Below, piece after piece: positions 28,328-37,297 of a stretch of DNA of 64,000 nt. The position numbers and the translations under genes are program-made. The number at the start of each line of letters is the position of its first letter. Position 1 is the stretch's first letter. The notes beneath the pieces were generated by a model. It worked only from the letters and a program-made list of their open reading frames with translations, ran no database searches and had not been told where the DNA came from. The stretch covers positions 1-64,000 of the forward strand of contig CAVVKG010000008.1 in NCBI GenBank assembly GCA_963748925.1. The letters run 5' to 3'. This stretch comes from Cryomorpha sp963748925 (GTDB taxonomy: Bacteria > Bacteroidota > Bacteroidia > Flavobacteriales_D > Cryomorphaceae).

Positions 28328-30517
28328 ATGTCAAGCTTTCGCTTTAAAGCACTGGAAGATGTATTGGATCGCAAACCGATTCACATCGAAACCCCATCAG
28401 TAAAAATTTCAGATTATTTTTCAAAGCGCGTTTTCGTAATGGATAAGATGCGCGAATATTTAGCCGACGATGCATTGAAAGCCGTCAATGAATCAATGAA
28501 CACCGGTAAGCGTATTCCAAGAACTGTTGCAGATCAAGTGGCTTCAGCTATGAAAGACTGGGCTATTTCAATGGGCGCTACGCACTATACACACTGGTTT
28601 CAACCACTTACAGGCTCAACCGCCGAGAAGCATGACTCTTTCTTTACTCCGCTAGGAGGAGGAAAGGCTTTAGAGAAATTCGCTGGAGCCAATTTATCAC
28701 AGCAAGAGCCGGATGCTTCGTCCTTTCCAAATGGTGGGATTAGAAACACCTTTGAAGCACGCGGTTACACGGCATGGGATCCATCGTCGCCTGCTTTTAT
28801 CATTGGCCGTACCCTTTGTATTCCTACCATTTTTATTGCCTATACAGGAGAAGCGCTTGACAATAAAATGCCGTTGTTGAAAGCGCTGCATTCTGTAGAC
28901 CTTTCGGCTACGCGGGTTTGCAAGTTTTTCGATAAGAATGTTTCGAAGGTAATTGCAACCCTGGGCTGGGAACAAGAATATTTTTTGATTGATAGTTCAT
29001 TGTACAATGCCCGTCCGGATATTCAATTTACCGGAAGGACTTTGTTTGGTCACAATCCTGCAAAGGGTCAACAGCTCGATGATCATTATTTTGGATCAAT
29101 ACCAGAGCGTATTCACATGTTTATGCGCGATTTTGAAACAGAGTCGCACCTTCTTGGGATTCCGGTTACTACTCGTCACAATGAAGTAGCCCCGAACCAA
29201 TTTGAGGTTGCTCCCATGTTTGAAGAAACCAATTTGGCGAACGACCACAACCTCTTGTTGATGGATCTTTTGGAGAAAATTGCGCGGAAGCATAACTTCA
29301 GAGTGTTGTTACACGAAAAACCTTTTGGAGGCCTTAATGGAAGTGGTAAGCACAATAACTGGTCTCTGGCTACCGATACCGGAGTAAATCTCTTGTCTCC
29401 GGGTAAAAACCCAAAATCTAACCTTCAGTTTTTAACATTCTTAGTTAATACCATTACTGCGATTCACGATTATGCTGATCTGCTTCGCGCGCACATTGCC
29501 AGCGCCGGTAATGATCACAGGCTTGGTGCCAATGAGGCTCCACCCGCAATTATTTCAGTTTTTATCGGGTCTGAGCTTACCAGGGTTTTAGACCTTCTTG
29601 AAAAAAGTGTAAAAGCCGGAAAAATGACTCCGGACGATAAAACGCAGCTTAAGCTTGATATCGGTAAGATACCTGAAATACTTTTAGACAATACAGATAG
29701 AAACCGTACGTCGCCTTTTGCCTTTACAGGAAATAAATTTGAGTTTAGAGCTGTAGGCTCATCCGCAAATTGCGGAGTTCCAATGGCGGCATTGAATGCG
29801 ATGGTATCTCAGCAACTCAGTGATTTCGCAGATAAGATTGATGGCGAAGTTGCAAAGGGTACGAAGAAAGATGAGGCTATCCTTAAAGAATTACAGACCT
29901 TAATTAAGCATTCCAAAAAAATTAGGTTTGAAGGAAACGGATACGGTGAAGAATGGGTGAAAGAGGCTAAGAAACGTGGTTTATCAAACGTAAAAGATGC
30001 ACCGCGCGCGATTACCCTGCTTCGCAATAAAAAATTCATCGATTTATACGCAAAACAAAACGTACTTACCGAGCGTGAATTAATGGCCAGGGTAGAAATA
30101 GAACTGGAGAAGTACAAAATGCAAATTCAGATTGAATCGCGGATTTGTGGAGATATTGCCTTGAGCCATATCCTACCCATTGCTCTACGCTATCAAAGCA
30201 TGCTGATAGGCAATATTCAGGGTTTAAACCAGATTTTGTCAAAAGCAGCGGCTACTAAAGCCGGAAAAACACAACTGGAAATTGTTGAAGAGATTTCAGA
30301 ACGTGTTGAAGTCATTAAGACCAAAGTAGACTCAATGATTGAAGAGCGAAAAAAAGCAAACAAAATCGAAGATGCTTTTGACGCTGCAGTAGCTTACTGT
30401 GATGTTATAAAACCATTTATGGATGAGATTAGATATCACGTTGATAAACTGGAACTTTTGGTTGACGATGAGTTATGGCCAATGCCGAAATTGCGTGAAT
30501 TGTTATTTACAAGATAG
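28328..30517 (+). CDS. glnN: Glutamine synthetase type III
   Basis: This enzyme makes glutamine from glutamate, ammonia and ATP, the entry point of nitrogen assimilation. The 729-residue length is that of the GSIII family, far longer than GlnA (about 470). Visible motifs include the N-terminal GSIII region, THWFQPLTG and EKHDSFF near 93-106, the GWEQEYFLID strand near 217, RHNEVAPNQFEVAP near 285, the ATP-binding GGLNGSGKHNNWS near 335 and NRTSPFAFTGNKFEFR near 458. The C-terminal part is helical and charged. It is monocistronic between a promoter and a strong terminator. Confidence 0.95.
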   Translation: MSSFRFKALEDVLDRKPIHIETPSVKISDYFSKRVFVMDKMREYLADDALKAVNESMNTGKRIPRTVADQVASAMKDWAISMGATHYTHWFQPLTGSTAEKHDSFFTPLGGGKALEKFAGANLSQQEPDASSFPNGGIRNTFEARGYTAWDPSSPAFIIGRTLCIPTIFIAYTGEALDNKMPLLKALHSVDLSATRVCKFFDKNVSKVIATLGWEQEYFLIDSSLYNARPDIQFTGRTLFGHNPAKGQQLDDHYFGSIPERIHMFMRDFETESHLLGIPVTTRHNEVAPNQFEVAPMFEETNLANDHNLLLMDLLEKIARKHNFRVLLHEKPFGGLNGSGKHNNWSLATDTGVNLLSPGKNPKSNLQFLTFLVNTITAIHDYADLLRAHIASAGNDHRLGANEAPPAIISVFIGSELTRVLDLLEKSVKAGKMTPDDKTQLKLDIGKIPEILLDNTDRNRTSPFAFTGNKFEFRAVGSSANCGVPMAALNAMVSQQLSDFADKIDGEVAKGTKKDEAILKELQTLIKHSKKIRFEGNGYGEEWVKEAKKRGLSNVKDAPRAITLLRNKKFIDLYAKQNVLTERELMARVEIELEKYKMQIQIESRICGDIALSHILPIALRYQSMLIGNIQGLNQILSKAAATKAGKTQLEIVEEISERVEVIKTKVDSMIEERKKANKIEDAFDAAVAYCDVIKPFMDEIRYHVDKLELLVDDELWPMPKLRELLFTR

Positions 30518-30563
30518 AACGCTGATTTTAAATTCTTAAATCAGAACCCTATTTCATATTAGT

Positions 30564-30595
30564 AAAGACCACCCCTAAAAGGTGGTCTTTTTTAT
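30564..30595 (+). terminator. Glutamine synthetase intrinsic terminator
   Basis: A perfect 10-bp stem (AAAGACCACC/GGTGGTCTTT) with a 7-base loop runs into a T-tract. Confidence 0.9.
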
Positions 30596-30649
30596 TGCTG
30601 TGAGTTTTAAACTCTCAATTTTCACAGCTTATTCGTGTAAAGGGACTAG

Positions 30650-30895
30650 GAGGGGGCATCAAACAATATTGTATATGCTACTAAGATTTCAATATATTCA
30701 AGTACTGTCCCAAAGTTTACAGGCAATGGGATTTTAAATAGCCAAATATTCGAAACCACAAACTCCGGCATTCTTCTCAAAGACGTGAAAATTATTATTT
30801 CAGGGCACTTTCTAATTTTTGAAAGCGGTATTTATCTGGTTCAATTTATGGCGGGGGATAAAATACGAACCGGGAAAGTATTAAAAGAACATTAG
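30650..30895 (+). pseudogene. Remnant of a T9SS-sorted protein (C-terminal domain only)
   Basis: An 81-codon stretch lies open between an in-frame TAG at 30647 and the TAG at 30893. It has no start codon except an internal Met near its end. Its translation has the type A T9SS pattern: ILNSQIFETTNSGILLKDVK, then FESGIYLVQFMAGDK and the terminal TGKVLKEH. Compare the FG-GAP protein at 21320-23587, whose end reads GMFILEV and KVLKN. The N-terminal body of the protein is missing, so this is the tail of a deleted or degraded gene. Confidence 0.65.
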
Positions 30896-30926
30896 CACCT
30901 TTACACCTTGTATAAAACTCAAGGCC

Positions 30927-30984
30927 AACTAAGGGGTAAGTCTATACCTTACTAAAGGGCAACTAAACACTAACTAAGGGGTAA
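30927..30984. repeat. Three short direct repeats at 22-23 bp spacing
   Basis: AACTAAGGGGTAA occurs exactly at 30927-30939 and 30972-30984. A degenerate copy, ACTAAAGGGCAA, lies between them at 30951-30962. The regular spacing, about two helical turns, resembles iterons or an array of protein-binding sites. No function is known. Confidence 0.6.
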
Positions 30985-31315
30985 CTAAGTCCCAATTACA
31001 TTTTGTCGGCCACTTTAGCATAATCAAGATTGAAAGCTGACAATCGATTCTCTTGGCTCTAAGGCAATAAAAACGCTCTTAAACACCCATTATTGAAACA
31101 ATTCATCATTTAGGAAATGGAGTTTATCTCAATTTTTTTAGCAGATGAGAGTTGTCAAAATCATTGAGTAATTATTTCTTGGAACTCCGCCTGTAATAGT
31201 AATTGAAAATATTCTTGAATGAAGCAAGATTAATTGGGTCAATAGACCTTTAGTTTTTAGCCACAGGAATTCATTCAAACTGATCGCGTAATAAATACAT
31301 TGGAAAGTAAAAAAC

Positions 31316-31331
31316 GTACAAAAGGTTGTAC
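31316..31331. promoter_or_regulatory. Probable YefM-YoeB operator
   Basis: GTACAA and TTGTAC form an inverted repeat with a 4-base centre. The two GTAC cores (31316-31319 and 31328-31331) are 12 bp apart centre to centre. In E. coli, YefM binds TGTACA-core palindromes at similar geometry. A near-consensus -7 box, TATCTTCG, lies at 31339-31346, so binding here would block transcription. Confidence 0.6.
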
Positions 31332-31369
31332 TTTTTAGTATCTTCGTATGAGTTTAATACTTAGGACTT

Positions 31370-31621
31370 ATGGAAATTACCACTTTTACCGACTTCAGGC
31401 GAAACATGAAAACATATTTTGAGCAAGTGCTGAATATGGGTAAGCCATTGTTTATCAAAAGACCAAAAGGAAAAGACATGGTTTTGATGAGCAAGAGTGA
31501 GTATACTAGTATGCAAGAAACTTTTCATTTACTGTGCAGCCCGGCGAACGCCGAGCGGTTATTGAAGGCAATAAAGGCTGATAAGGCAAATGAAGGGGAA
31601 GTGAGAGAGCTGTTGGATTGA
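31370..31621 (+). CDS. yefM: Antitoxin of the Phd/YefM family
   Basis: The 83-residue protein begins with the DNA-binding fold typical of YefM (ITTFTDFRRNMKTYFEQVLN). A beta-strand pair (PLFIKRPKGKDMVLMSKSEY) and a helical C-terminus follow, the latter expected to wrap the toxin (NAERLLKAIKADK). It is predicted to neutralise YoeB and repress the operon together with it. The stop codon overlaps the toxin start as TGATG, the coupling typical of these pairs. A palindromic operator lies 39 bases upstream. Confidence 0.9.
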   Translation: MEITTFTDFRRNMKTYFEQVLNMGKPLFIKRPKGKDMVLMSKSEYTSMQETFHLLCSPANAERLLKAIKADKANEGEVRELLD

Positions 31622-31875
31622 TGGAAGTTTTATTCTTAGATCAGGGTTGGGCAGACTATTTATACTGGCAGAAACAGGATAAAAAAATCTTGAAAAAAAT
31701 AAATACCATATTGAAAGATATAGATCGAAACCCTTATGATGGAATAGGTGCTCCCGAACCTTTAAAACATGAATTGACTGGATATTGGTCGAGACGAATA
31801 ACCTTAGAACACCGTTTGGTTTATAGAATGAATGAAGGCCAAATAAGAGTAATTCAATGTAGATATCACTATTGA
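31621..31875 (+). CDS. yoeB: YoeB-type ribosome-dependent mRNA interferase toxin
   Basis: From the ATG at 31621 the product is 84 residues, the same length as E. coli YoeB. The catalytic residues fall at identical numbers: Glu46, Arg65 (LEHRLVYR) and the terminal His83-Tyr84 (CRYHY). The family's SRRI-LEHRLVY block is intact, so the toxin should be active. YoeB cleaves mRNA in the ribosomal A site under stress. A TTG one codon upstream is less likely. The gene overlaps the antitoxin by one base. Confidence 0.93.
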   Translation: MEVLFLDQGWADYLYWQKQDKKILKKINTILKDIDRNPYDGIGAPEPLKHELTGYWSRRITLEHRLVYRMNEGQIRVIQCRYHY

Positions 31876-32077
31876 TTTCATTAATTTATTCCAAAAACTA
31901 TTACTCAAAAACGAATGGGGACCTGTATGTGAAATCGAAGATGCTGAAGACTTTAAGGAGCGCATATGACAAGACTCAGACTTGGTCAGTGCCAAAAACC
32001 AAACTCAAGAAACCAAGATTTTCTGAATTTTTTTTGGTTGTTTTGCGCTCTAGTTATTGAGTTTAGAACTTTATGTT

Positions 32078-32085
32078 TATTTTCG
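32078..32085 (+). promoter_or_regulatory. Possible -7 element for the PorE-like gene
   Basis: TATTTTCG differs from TAnnTTTG at one position and lies 37 bases before the ATG at 32123. Confidence 0.35.
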
Positions 32086-32122
32086 GGGATAATTTAGAAG
32101 CCTTAACAAACAAAAATACCAG

Positions 32123-34123
32123 ATGCAAATTATTAGAAATCTACTCTTGGTTGCCCTATTCGCGTTTAGCGGAACTGCTATGATGGCGCAGGCTGAGAGA
32201 CTTATTAAGGAAGCGGACAACGCATACGAAAACGAAGCTTATTATGGGGCAATTGACCTGTACAAAAAAGCTTATGCCAAAACATCTGATGCAGATGAAA
32301 AAGCCAGAATGCTTTTTCAAATAGCCGAATCCTATCGCCATACGCTCGATTATGACCAACAAATAATTTGGTATAATAAAGCACTAAAGGCGCAGTTTGA
32401 CGACCCGAAGGCCTTTCTATACCTCGCACAAGCGGCACACCGACAAGGCGATTTTAAACAGGCAGTAGAAAATTACAATAAATATAAGGCTAGCAATCCA
32501 GGCGATAATTTGGCAGATACAGGATTGCAAGAAGCGGAGTATGCTCAGGAAATGCTCGATAACCCATCGAGATATATCGTTCAGAATGAAGTTTTATTGA
32601 ATTCGAACGAGTATGACTTTGGTCCTGCATGGGCGGATGAAGAGTTTAATACGATTTTCTACAGCTCTTCAAGACAAGGTGCCCAGGGTATCGAAATTGA
32701 CCAGCGCACAGGTGAAAGCTTTCAGGATATTTTCTTTGCAACCAGAGATTCTAAAGGAAAATGGAGTGAGCCGGAAAGATTGACTTACCGCATTAATACG
32801 GAGCATAATGAAGCTGTTCCAACGCTTACTGAAGATAAGTCTATGATGTTCTTTACCCGATGTGAAAGCGATAAGGATGCAAACAAAGGGTGTGATATAT
32901 TTCTAACAAGAAAAGTAGATGATAACTGGACTACGGCGCAACTGGTTCCTCTTAAAAACGATGAGAGTACCGATTTAACTACAGTAGGTCACCCCGGCTT
33001 AACAAATGATGGATCTCACATCATATTTGCCAGCGATATGCCAGGCGGATTGGGTGGAAAAGACTTATGGATTGCACCATTCGATAAAGCATCAAGAACA
33101 GCTGGTAATGCTGTAAATCTAGGTCCTGATATAAATACCAAAGGCGATGAGATGTTTCCCTTTATTCGTAAAGATGGAATGTTGTATTTCGCTTCAGACG
33201 GTCATTTAGGGATGGGCGGCTTAGACATTTTTAGCGCTGAAACTTCAGGCGATAATACCTGGAATAATGTTGAAAACCTTGGAGTACCAATCAACTCAAT
33301 TGGTCATGACTTCGGAATAATTTGGCAAGGGGATGCACAACGCGGTTATTTGTCATCAGATAGAAACGGAGGAAAAGGGAAAGATGATATTTACTCATTC
33401 AATATGCCACCACTTCTCTTTGCTTTAGAAGGTGTGGTTTACGACAAAGACACACAATTACCTGTACCTGAAGCTACAATTAAAGTAGTAGGTAGTGATG
33501 GTGCTTCCTTCGAGGCTCTTAGCGACGGTGGTGGTGCGTTTACTTTTGATACGAAGGGTGAAGATCGGTACATCAATCCCGAAACTAACTATTCAATAGA
33601 GGTTTCTAAGCCTGATTATCTTGTAGCTAAAGACCAGATAAGCACGGTAGGATTGAGTGAGTCTACTACTTTCCTTAAGGAATACTTTATCACATTTACT
33701 AATCCCGATAAACCAATTGAGTTCCCGGAAGTGCGTTATGCTTTCGCGAAAGCGGAGCTTCAGGTAAACTCGGAAGTGAATTCTAAAGACTCTCTTGATT
33801 ACTTGTACCAAACTTTGGTAGATAACCCTACTATTATCATTGAGCTTCAGGCTCATACAGATTCACGCGGATCTGATGCCAATAACAAGGACTTATCACA
33901 GCGTCGTGCTCAGAGTTGTGTTGACTACCTCGCATCTAAGGGAATACCTGAAGAGCGAATGGTGGCCAAAGGATACGGCGAAACCCGTTTGAGAATTAGT
34001 GATGCTCAAATTGCTAAAATGAAAACGGAAGAAGAGAAAGAAGCTGCTCACCAAAAGAACAGAAGAACGGAGTTCTCTGTATTGAGTTTTGACTATATTC
34101 CGAAGGAATCACAAGATAATTAG
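32123..34123 (+). CDS. TPR/beta-propeller/OmpA-domain protein, PorE-like
   Basis: The 666-residue protein has a signal peptide (hydrophobic residues 6-20, then MMAQ). Helical TPR-type repeats cover about 25-150. PD40/WD40-like strands lie at about 165-430 (DFGPAWADEEFNTIFYSSSR, EAVPTLTEDKSMMFFTR, GDEMFPFIRKDGMLYFASDG). A carboxypeptidase-regulatory-like domain spans about 432-520, and an OmpA peptidoglycan-binding domain about 535-655 (LQAHTDSRGSDANNKDLSQRRA). TPR, propeller, CRD and OmpA in this order are known from PorE of the P. gingivalis type IX secretion system. Bacteroidota often carry several such paralogues, so a T9SS role is likely but not proven. No lipobox Cys is evident at the signal-peptide end. 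Confidence 0.8.
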   Translation: MQIIRNLLLVALFAFSGTAMMAQAERLIKEADNAYENEAYYGAIDLYKKAYAKTSDADEKARMLFQIAESYRHTLDYDQQIIWYNKALKAQFDDPKAFLYLAQAAHRQGDFKQAVENYNKYKASNPGDNLADTGLQEAEYAQEMLDNPSRYIVQNEVLLNSNEYDFGPAWADEEFNTIFYSSSRQGAQGIEIDQRTGESFQDIFFATRDSKGKWSEPERLTYRINTEHNEAVPTLTEDKSMMFFTRCESDKDANKGCDIFLTRKVDDNWTTAQLVPLKNDESTDLTTVGHPGLTNDGSHIIFASDMPGGLGGKDLWIAPFDKASRTAGNAVNLGPDINTKGDEMFPFIRKDGMLYFASDGHLGMGGLDIFSAETSGDNTWNNVENLGVPINSIGHDFGIIWQGDAQRGYLSSDRNGGKGKDDIYSFNMPPLLFALEGVVYDKDTQLPVPEATIKVVGSDGASFEALSDGGGAFTFDTKGEDRYINPETNYSIEVSKPDYLVAKDQISTVGLSESTTFLKEYFITFTNPDKPIEFPEVRYAFAKAELQVNSEVNSKDSLDYLYQTLVDNPTIIIELQAHTDSRGSDANNKDLSQRRAQSCVDYLASKGIPEERMVAKGYGETRLRISDAQIAKMKTEEEKEAAHQKNRRTEFSVLSFDYIPKESQDN

Positions 34124-34143
34124 CGTATATTAAATAATTGAAA

Positions 34144-34180
34144 AGCGTCCTGACGATATACTGTCGGGATGCTTTTTTTT
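34144..34180 (+). terminator. Terminator after the PorE-like gene
   Basis: GCGTCCTGAC pairs with GTCGGGATGC (two G-T pairs) and is followed by eight T. Confidence 0.8.
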
Positions 34181-34190
34181 ATAGCCTATA

Positions 34191-35363
34191 ATGAGTACCG
34201 AAAAGAGATATCAAGCCAGAGGAGTAAGTGCCGGAAAGGAAGATGTACATGCTGCAATTGCCGGCATAGACAAGGGACTTTTTCCTAAAGCTTTTTGTAA
34301 GGTAATACCCGACTTTTTAACCGGGAGCAAAGACCATTGCATCGTAATGCACGCTGATGGCGCAGGCACAAAGTCTTCTTTGGCCTATGCGTACTGGAAA
34401 GAAACCGGCGACCTTTCGGTTTGGAAAGGAATCGCTCAAGATGCCATTGTGATGAATATTGACGACCTCCTCTGCGTGGGTGTAACCGACCAAATATTGG
34501 TTAGTTCAACAATAGGCCGTAATAAACATCTTATTCCCGGCGATGTTATTAAGGAGATTATTCAGGGAACTGAAACCCTGCTGGAGCAATTGAGAAACGA
34601 GGGAATAGGGATATATTCTACCGGTGGGGAAACCGCAGATGTTGGAGATCTCGTGAGAACCATTATTGTAGATAGCACCGTAACAGCACGAGCAAGAAGA
34701 AGCGAAATAATAGATAATTCCAATATTCAACCCGGAAATGTAATCCTTGGATTAGCCTCTTACGGACAAGCATCTTACGAAAGTGAATACAACGCAGGCA
34801 TGGGAAGCAATGGGCTCACTTCGGCACGACACGATGTTTTCAATAAGTCGGTAGGCGAGAAATATCCAGAGACTTTTGACAATGCCGTGCCAGAAGATTT
34901 AGCTTACAGCGGTAAATACAACCTTACCGATAAGGTAAACGGTCTGCCGGATACAGTCGGTAAATCAGTGCTTTCCCCAACGCGAACTTATGCTCCGTTG
35001 ATTAAGAAAATATTGGAGAGCCACCGTGATAAAATTGACGGAATGGTGCACTGCAGCGGTGGTGCCCAAACCAAAGTACTGCATTTCATAGAGAAGAATC
35101 ACGTTATTAAGGACAATCTCTTTCCAGTGCCACCACTTTTTAAAATGATACAGCAAGTGTCGGGTACTTCGTGGGAAGAAATGTATAAGGTATTTAATAT
35201 GGGGCACCGCATGGAGATCTATACTGATAAAGATTCAGCCGAGGAGATGATTCAGATAGCTGAATCTTTCGGAATAGAAGCCAGAATTGTGGGAAGAGTA
35301 GAAGTAAGTGAAGAAAAGAAACTCACGATTACCACGTCTGCGGGCACCTTTAATTACAGATAA
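34191..35363 (+). CDS. purM: Phosphoribosylformylglycinamidine cyclo-ligase (AIR synthetase)
   Basis: PurM closes the imidazole ring in purine synthesis, turning FGAM and ATP into AIR. The 390-residue protein is the longer PurM variant seen in Bacteroidota. It shows RGVSAGKEDVHAAI at the start, the HADGAGTKSS nucleotide loop near 54, AQDAIVMNIDDLLCVG near 82 and STGGETADVGD near 144. The C-terminal AIRS_C domain contains HCSGGAQTK and FNMGHRMEI. It starts directly after a terminator and heads a tight unit with prfA (2-base gap), pyrF, a DUF2851 gene and a PspC gene. Confidence 0.88.
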   Translation: MSTEKRYQARGVSAGKEDVHAAIAGIDKGLFPKAFCKVIPDFLTGSKDHCIVMHADGAGTKSSLAYAYWKETGDLSVWKGIAQDAIVMNIDDLLCVGVTDQILVSSTIGRNKHLIPGDVIKEIIQGTETLLEQLRNEGIGIYSTGGETADVGDLVRTIIVDSTVTARARRSEIIDNSNIQPGNVILGLASYGQASYESEYNAGMGSNGLTSARHDVFNKSVGEKYPETFDNAVPEDLAYSGKYNLTDKVNGLPDTVGKSVLSPTRTYAPLIKKILESHRDKIDGMVHCSGGAQTKVLHFIEKNHVIKDNLFPVPPLFKMIQQVSGTSWEEMYKVFNMGHRMEIYTDKDSAEEMIQIAESFGIEARIVGRVEVSEEKKLTITTSAGTFNYR

Positions 35364-35365
35364 TT

Positions 35366-36454
35366 ATGGATGAAAAAGAAATAATAGCCCGGTTGGGCGC
35401 GGTAAAAGATCACTATCAGGAAATCGGTAAGAGTATCGTTGATCCTGAGATCATTGCCGATATGAAGCAATATGTTCGCCTCACAAAAGAATACAAGGAA
35501 CTTGAATCAATCGTAGAGGCCTACGACTCGTATGTGTTATTGGTTGAGAATCTTAAGAATGCCAAAGAAATGATGCGTACCGAGAAGGACGAAGAGTTTC
35601 GTGAGATGGCCAAAATGGAAGTTTCAGAGCTGGAAGAAGAGAAGGAGAAGCAGGAAGAAGCAATAAAGGTGCTTCTAATTCCCAAAGACCCGGATGATTC
35701 TAAGAACGCCATTATGGAAATTCGCGCCGGGACAGGTGGAGATGAAGCAAGTATTTTTGCCGGAGACCTGTTCAGGATGTACACCAAATACATTGAGTCA
35801 AAGGGATGGAAAATAGAGATTGTAGACACCAATTATGGTTCGTCCGGTGGTTTTAAGGAAATCATTTTTAATGTGACTGGCAACAACGTTTACGGAATTT
35901 TGAAATATGAAGGTGGCGTGCATCGCGTGCAGCGCGTGCCTCAAACAGAGACTCAGGGTCGTGTACATACCTCTGCAGCTACCGTAATTGTGCTTCCCGA
36001 AGCTGAGGAATTTGATGTGGATATCAAGGATTCAGATATTCGCGTTGATAGCTATTGTTCATCCGGTCCGGGTGGTCAGTCAGTAAACACGACTTATTCA
36101 GCTATCAGGCTTACACACGTGCCTACCGGTATCGTGGCTCAATGTCAGGATCAAAAATCAAAGCTGAAAAATCATGAAAAGGCAATGAGCGTTTTGCGCA
36201 CCCGTATTTATGAAATGGAGCTTGAGAAAAAGCTCGCGGCAGATTCGAAAATTCGAAAGTCGATGGTTTCAAGTGGTGACAGAAGTGCGAAGATTCGAAC
36301 TTACAATTACTCGCAGGGACGTGTTACCGATCACCGCATAAATATGAATATATATAACCTATCCGGTTTTGTGGATGGTGATATTGGCGAAATGGTTGAA
36401 GCCCTGCAAGTAGCAGAAAATGCTGAAAAATTGAAAGAAAGCGTAACTCAATAA
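35366..36454 (+). CDS. prfA: Peptide chain release factor 1
   Basis: RF1 reads UAA and UAG stop codons and triggers peptide release. The 362-residue length is typical. The GGQ motif is at residues 236-238 within SSGPGGQSVNTTYSA. The start GTGGDEASIFA lies near 115, and VHRVQRVPQTETQGRVHTSAATV, preceding the GGQ, contains the region used for stop-codon discrimination. It lies 2 bases after purM and 3 bases before pyrF. Confidence 0.95.
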   Translation: MDEKEIIARLGAVKDHYQEIGKSIVDPEIIADMKQYVRLTKEYKELESIVEAYDSYVLLVENLKNAKEMMRTEKDEEFREMAKMEVSELEEEKEKQEEAIKVLLIPKDPDDSKNAIMEIRAGTGGDEASIFAGDLFRMYTKYIESKGWKIEIVDTNYGSSGGFKEIIFNVTGNNVYGILKYEGGVHRVQRVPQTETQGRVHTSAATVIVLPEAEEFDVDIKDSDIRVDSYCSSGPGGQSVNTTYSAIRLTHVPTGIVAQCQDQKSKLKNHEKAMSVLRTRIYEMELEKKLAADSKIRKSMVSSGDRSAKIRTYNYSQGRVTDHRINMNIYNLSGFVDGDIGEMVEALQVAENAEKLKESVTQ

Positions 36455-36457
36455 AGA

Positions 36458-37282
36458 ATGAACCGCGAAAAATTAGTAGAGATTATTAAGTCGCGACAAT
36501 CCTTTTTATGTGTCGGTCTTGATCCGGATTTAGATAAAATTCCTAGTCACCTTCTCGAAAAGGAAGATCCGATTTTTGAGTTTAACAAAGCGATAATTGA
36601 CGCCACCCGCGATTACTGCGTGGCTTACAAACCCAATCTTGCATTTTACGAGTGTGTAGGGTTATCGGGATGGCAGTCACTGCAAAAAACGATTGAATAC
36701 ATTGGCAATAGCCACTTTACTATTGCAGATGCGAAGCGCGGTGATATTGGGAATACTTCACGCAAATATGCCGAAGCATTCTTCCAACATATGGCATTCG
36801 ATTCAATTACTATTGCCCCCTACATGGGGCGCGATAGCGTGAAACCCTTTCTGGGTTTCGATGATAAATGGGTTATCCTGCTTGCGCTAACCTCAAATCC
36901 GGGAGCTGACGATTTTCAATTGAAGTCTATGGAAGACGGAGCAGAAAAGCTCTATGAGCGTGTTATAAAAACTTCGAGCACATGGGGAACTGCGAGTGAT
37001 ATGATGTACGTTGTGGGTGCTACGCGACCTGAGTATCTGCGCGAAATCAGGAATCTAATTCCCGACCATTTTCTTTTAGTACCCGGAGTCGGCGCTCAGG
37101 GAGGCAGTCTTTCCGAGGTGGCAGAAAATGGAATGAACGCGGATGTTGGCCTGTTGGTGAATGCTTCCCGTTCTGTGATTTATGCAAGTTCGGGAGAAGA
37201 TTTTGCGGAAGCAGCACAAGCAGAAGCCAGGCGTATTTCTATAGAAATGAAAAGTATTCTTCAGAAAAAAAGTGTAATTTAA
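36458..37282 (+). CDS. pyrF: Orotidine 5'-phosphate decarboxylase (type 2)
   Basis: PyrF makes UMP from OMP, the last step of de novo pyrimidine synthesis. The 274-residue length matches the longer subfamily 2. Motifs are FLCVGLDPDLDKIP near 16, AYKPNLAFYE near 56 and the catalytic DAKRGDIGNTS near 91-101. TSNPGADDFQ and VPGVGAQGG close the barrel. It is the third gene of the purM unit. Confidence 0.94.
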   Translation: MNREKLVEIIKSRQSFLCVGLDPDLDKIPSHLLEKEDPIFEFNKAIIDATRDYCVAYKPNLAFYECVGLSGWQSLQKTIEYIGNSHFTIADAKRGDIGNTSRKYAEAFFQHMAFDSITIAPYMGRDSVKPFLGFDDKWVILLALTSNPGADDFQLKSMEDGAEKLYERVIKTSSTWGTASDMMYVVGATRPEYLREIRNLIPDHFLLVPGVGAQGGSLSEVAENGMNADVGLLVNASRSVIYASSGEDFAEAAQAEARRISIEMKSILQKKSVI

Positions 37283-37297
37283 TGGAAATTTTTTTCC

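Larger units (their letters stand above)
30596..31369. other. Gene-poor scar region between glnN and the toxin-antitoxin pair
   Basis: About 770 bases have no intact gene. They hold a decayed T9SS-domain coding remnant (30650-30895), a cluster of short iterated direct repeats (30927-30984) and the operator/promoter of the toxin-antitoxin pair near 31316-31346. The mix suggests a site of past insertion and loss. Confidence 0.6.

Noticed and set aside
31849..31969. Short open stretch overlapping the yoeB end, reading NEWGPVCEIEDAEDFKERI
   Set aside because: It has no start codon after the upstream TAA at about 31849 and I recognise no family. It could be another gene remnant, but the evidence is too thin to annotate.
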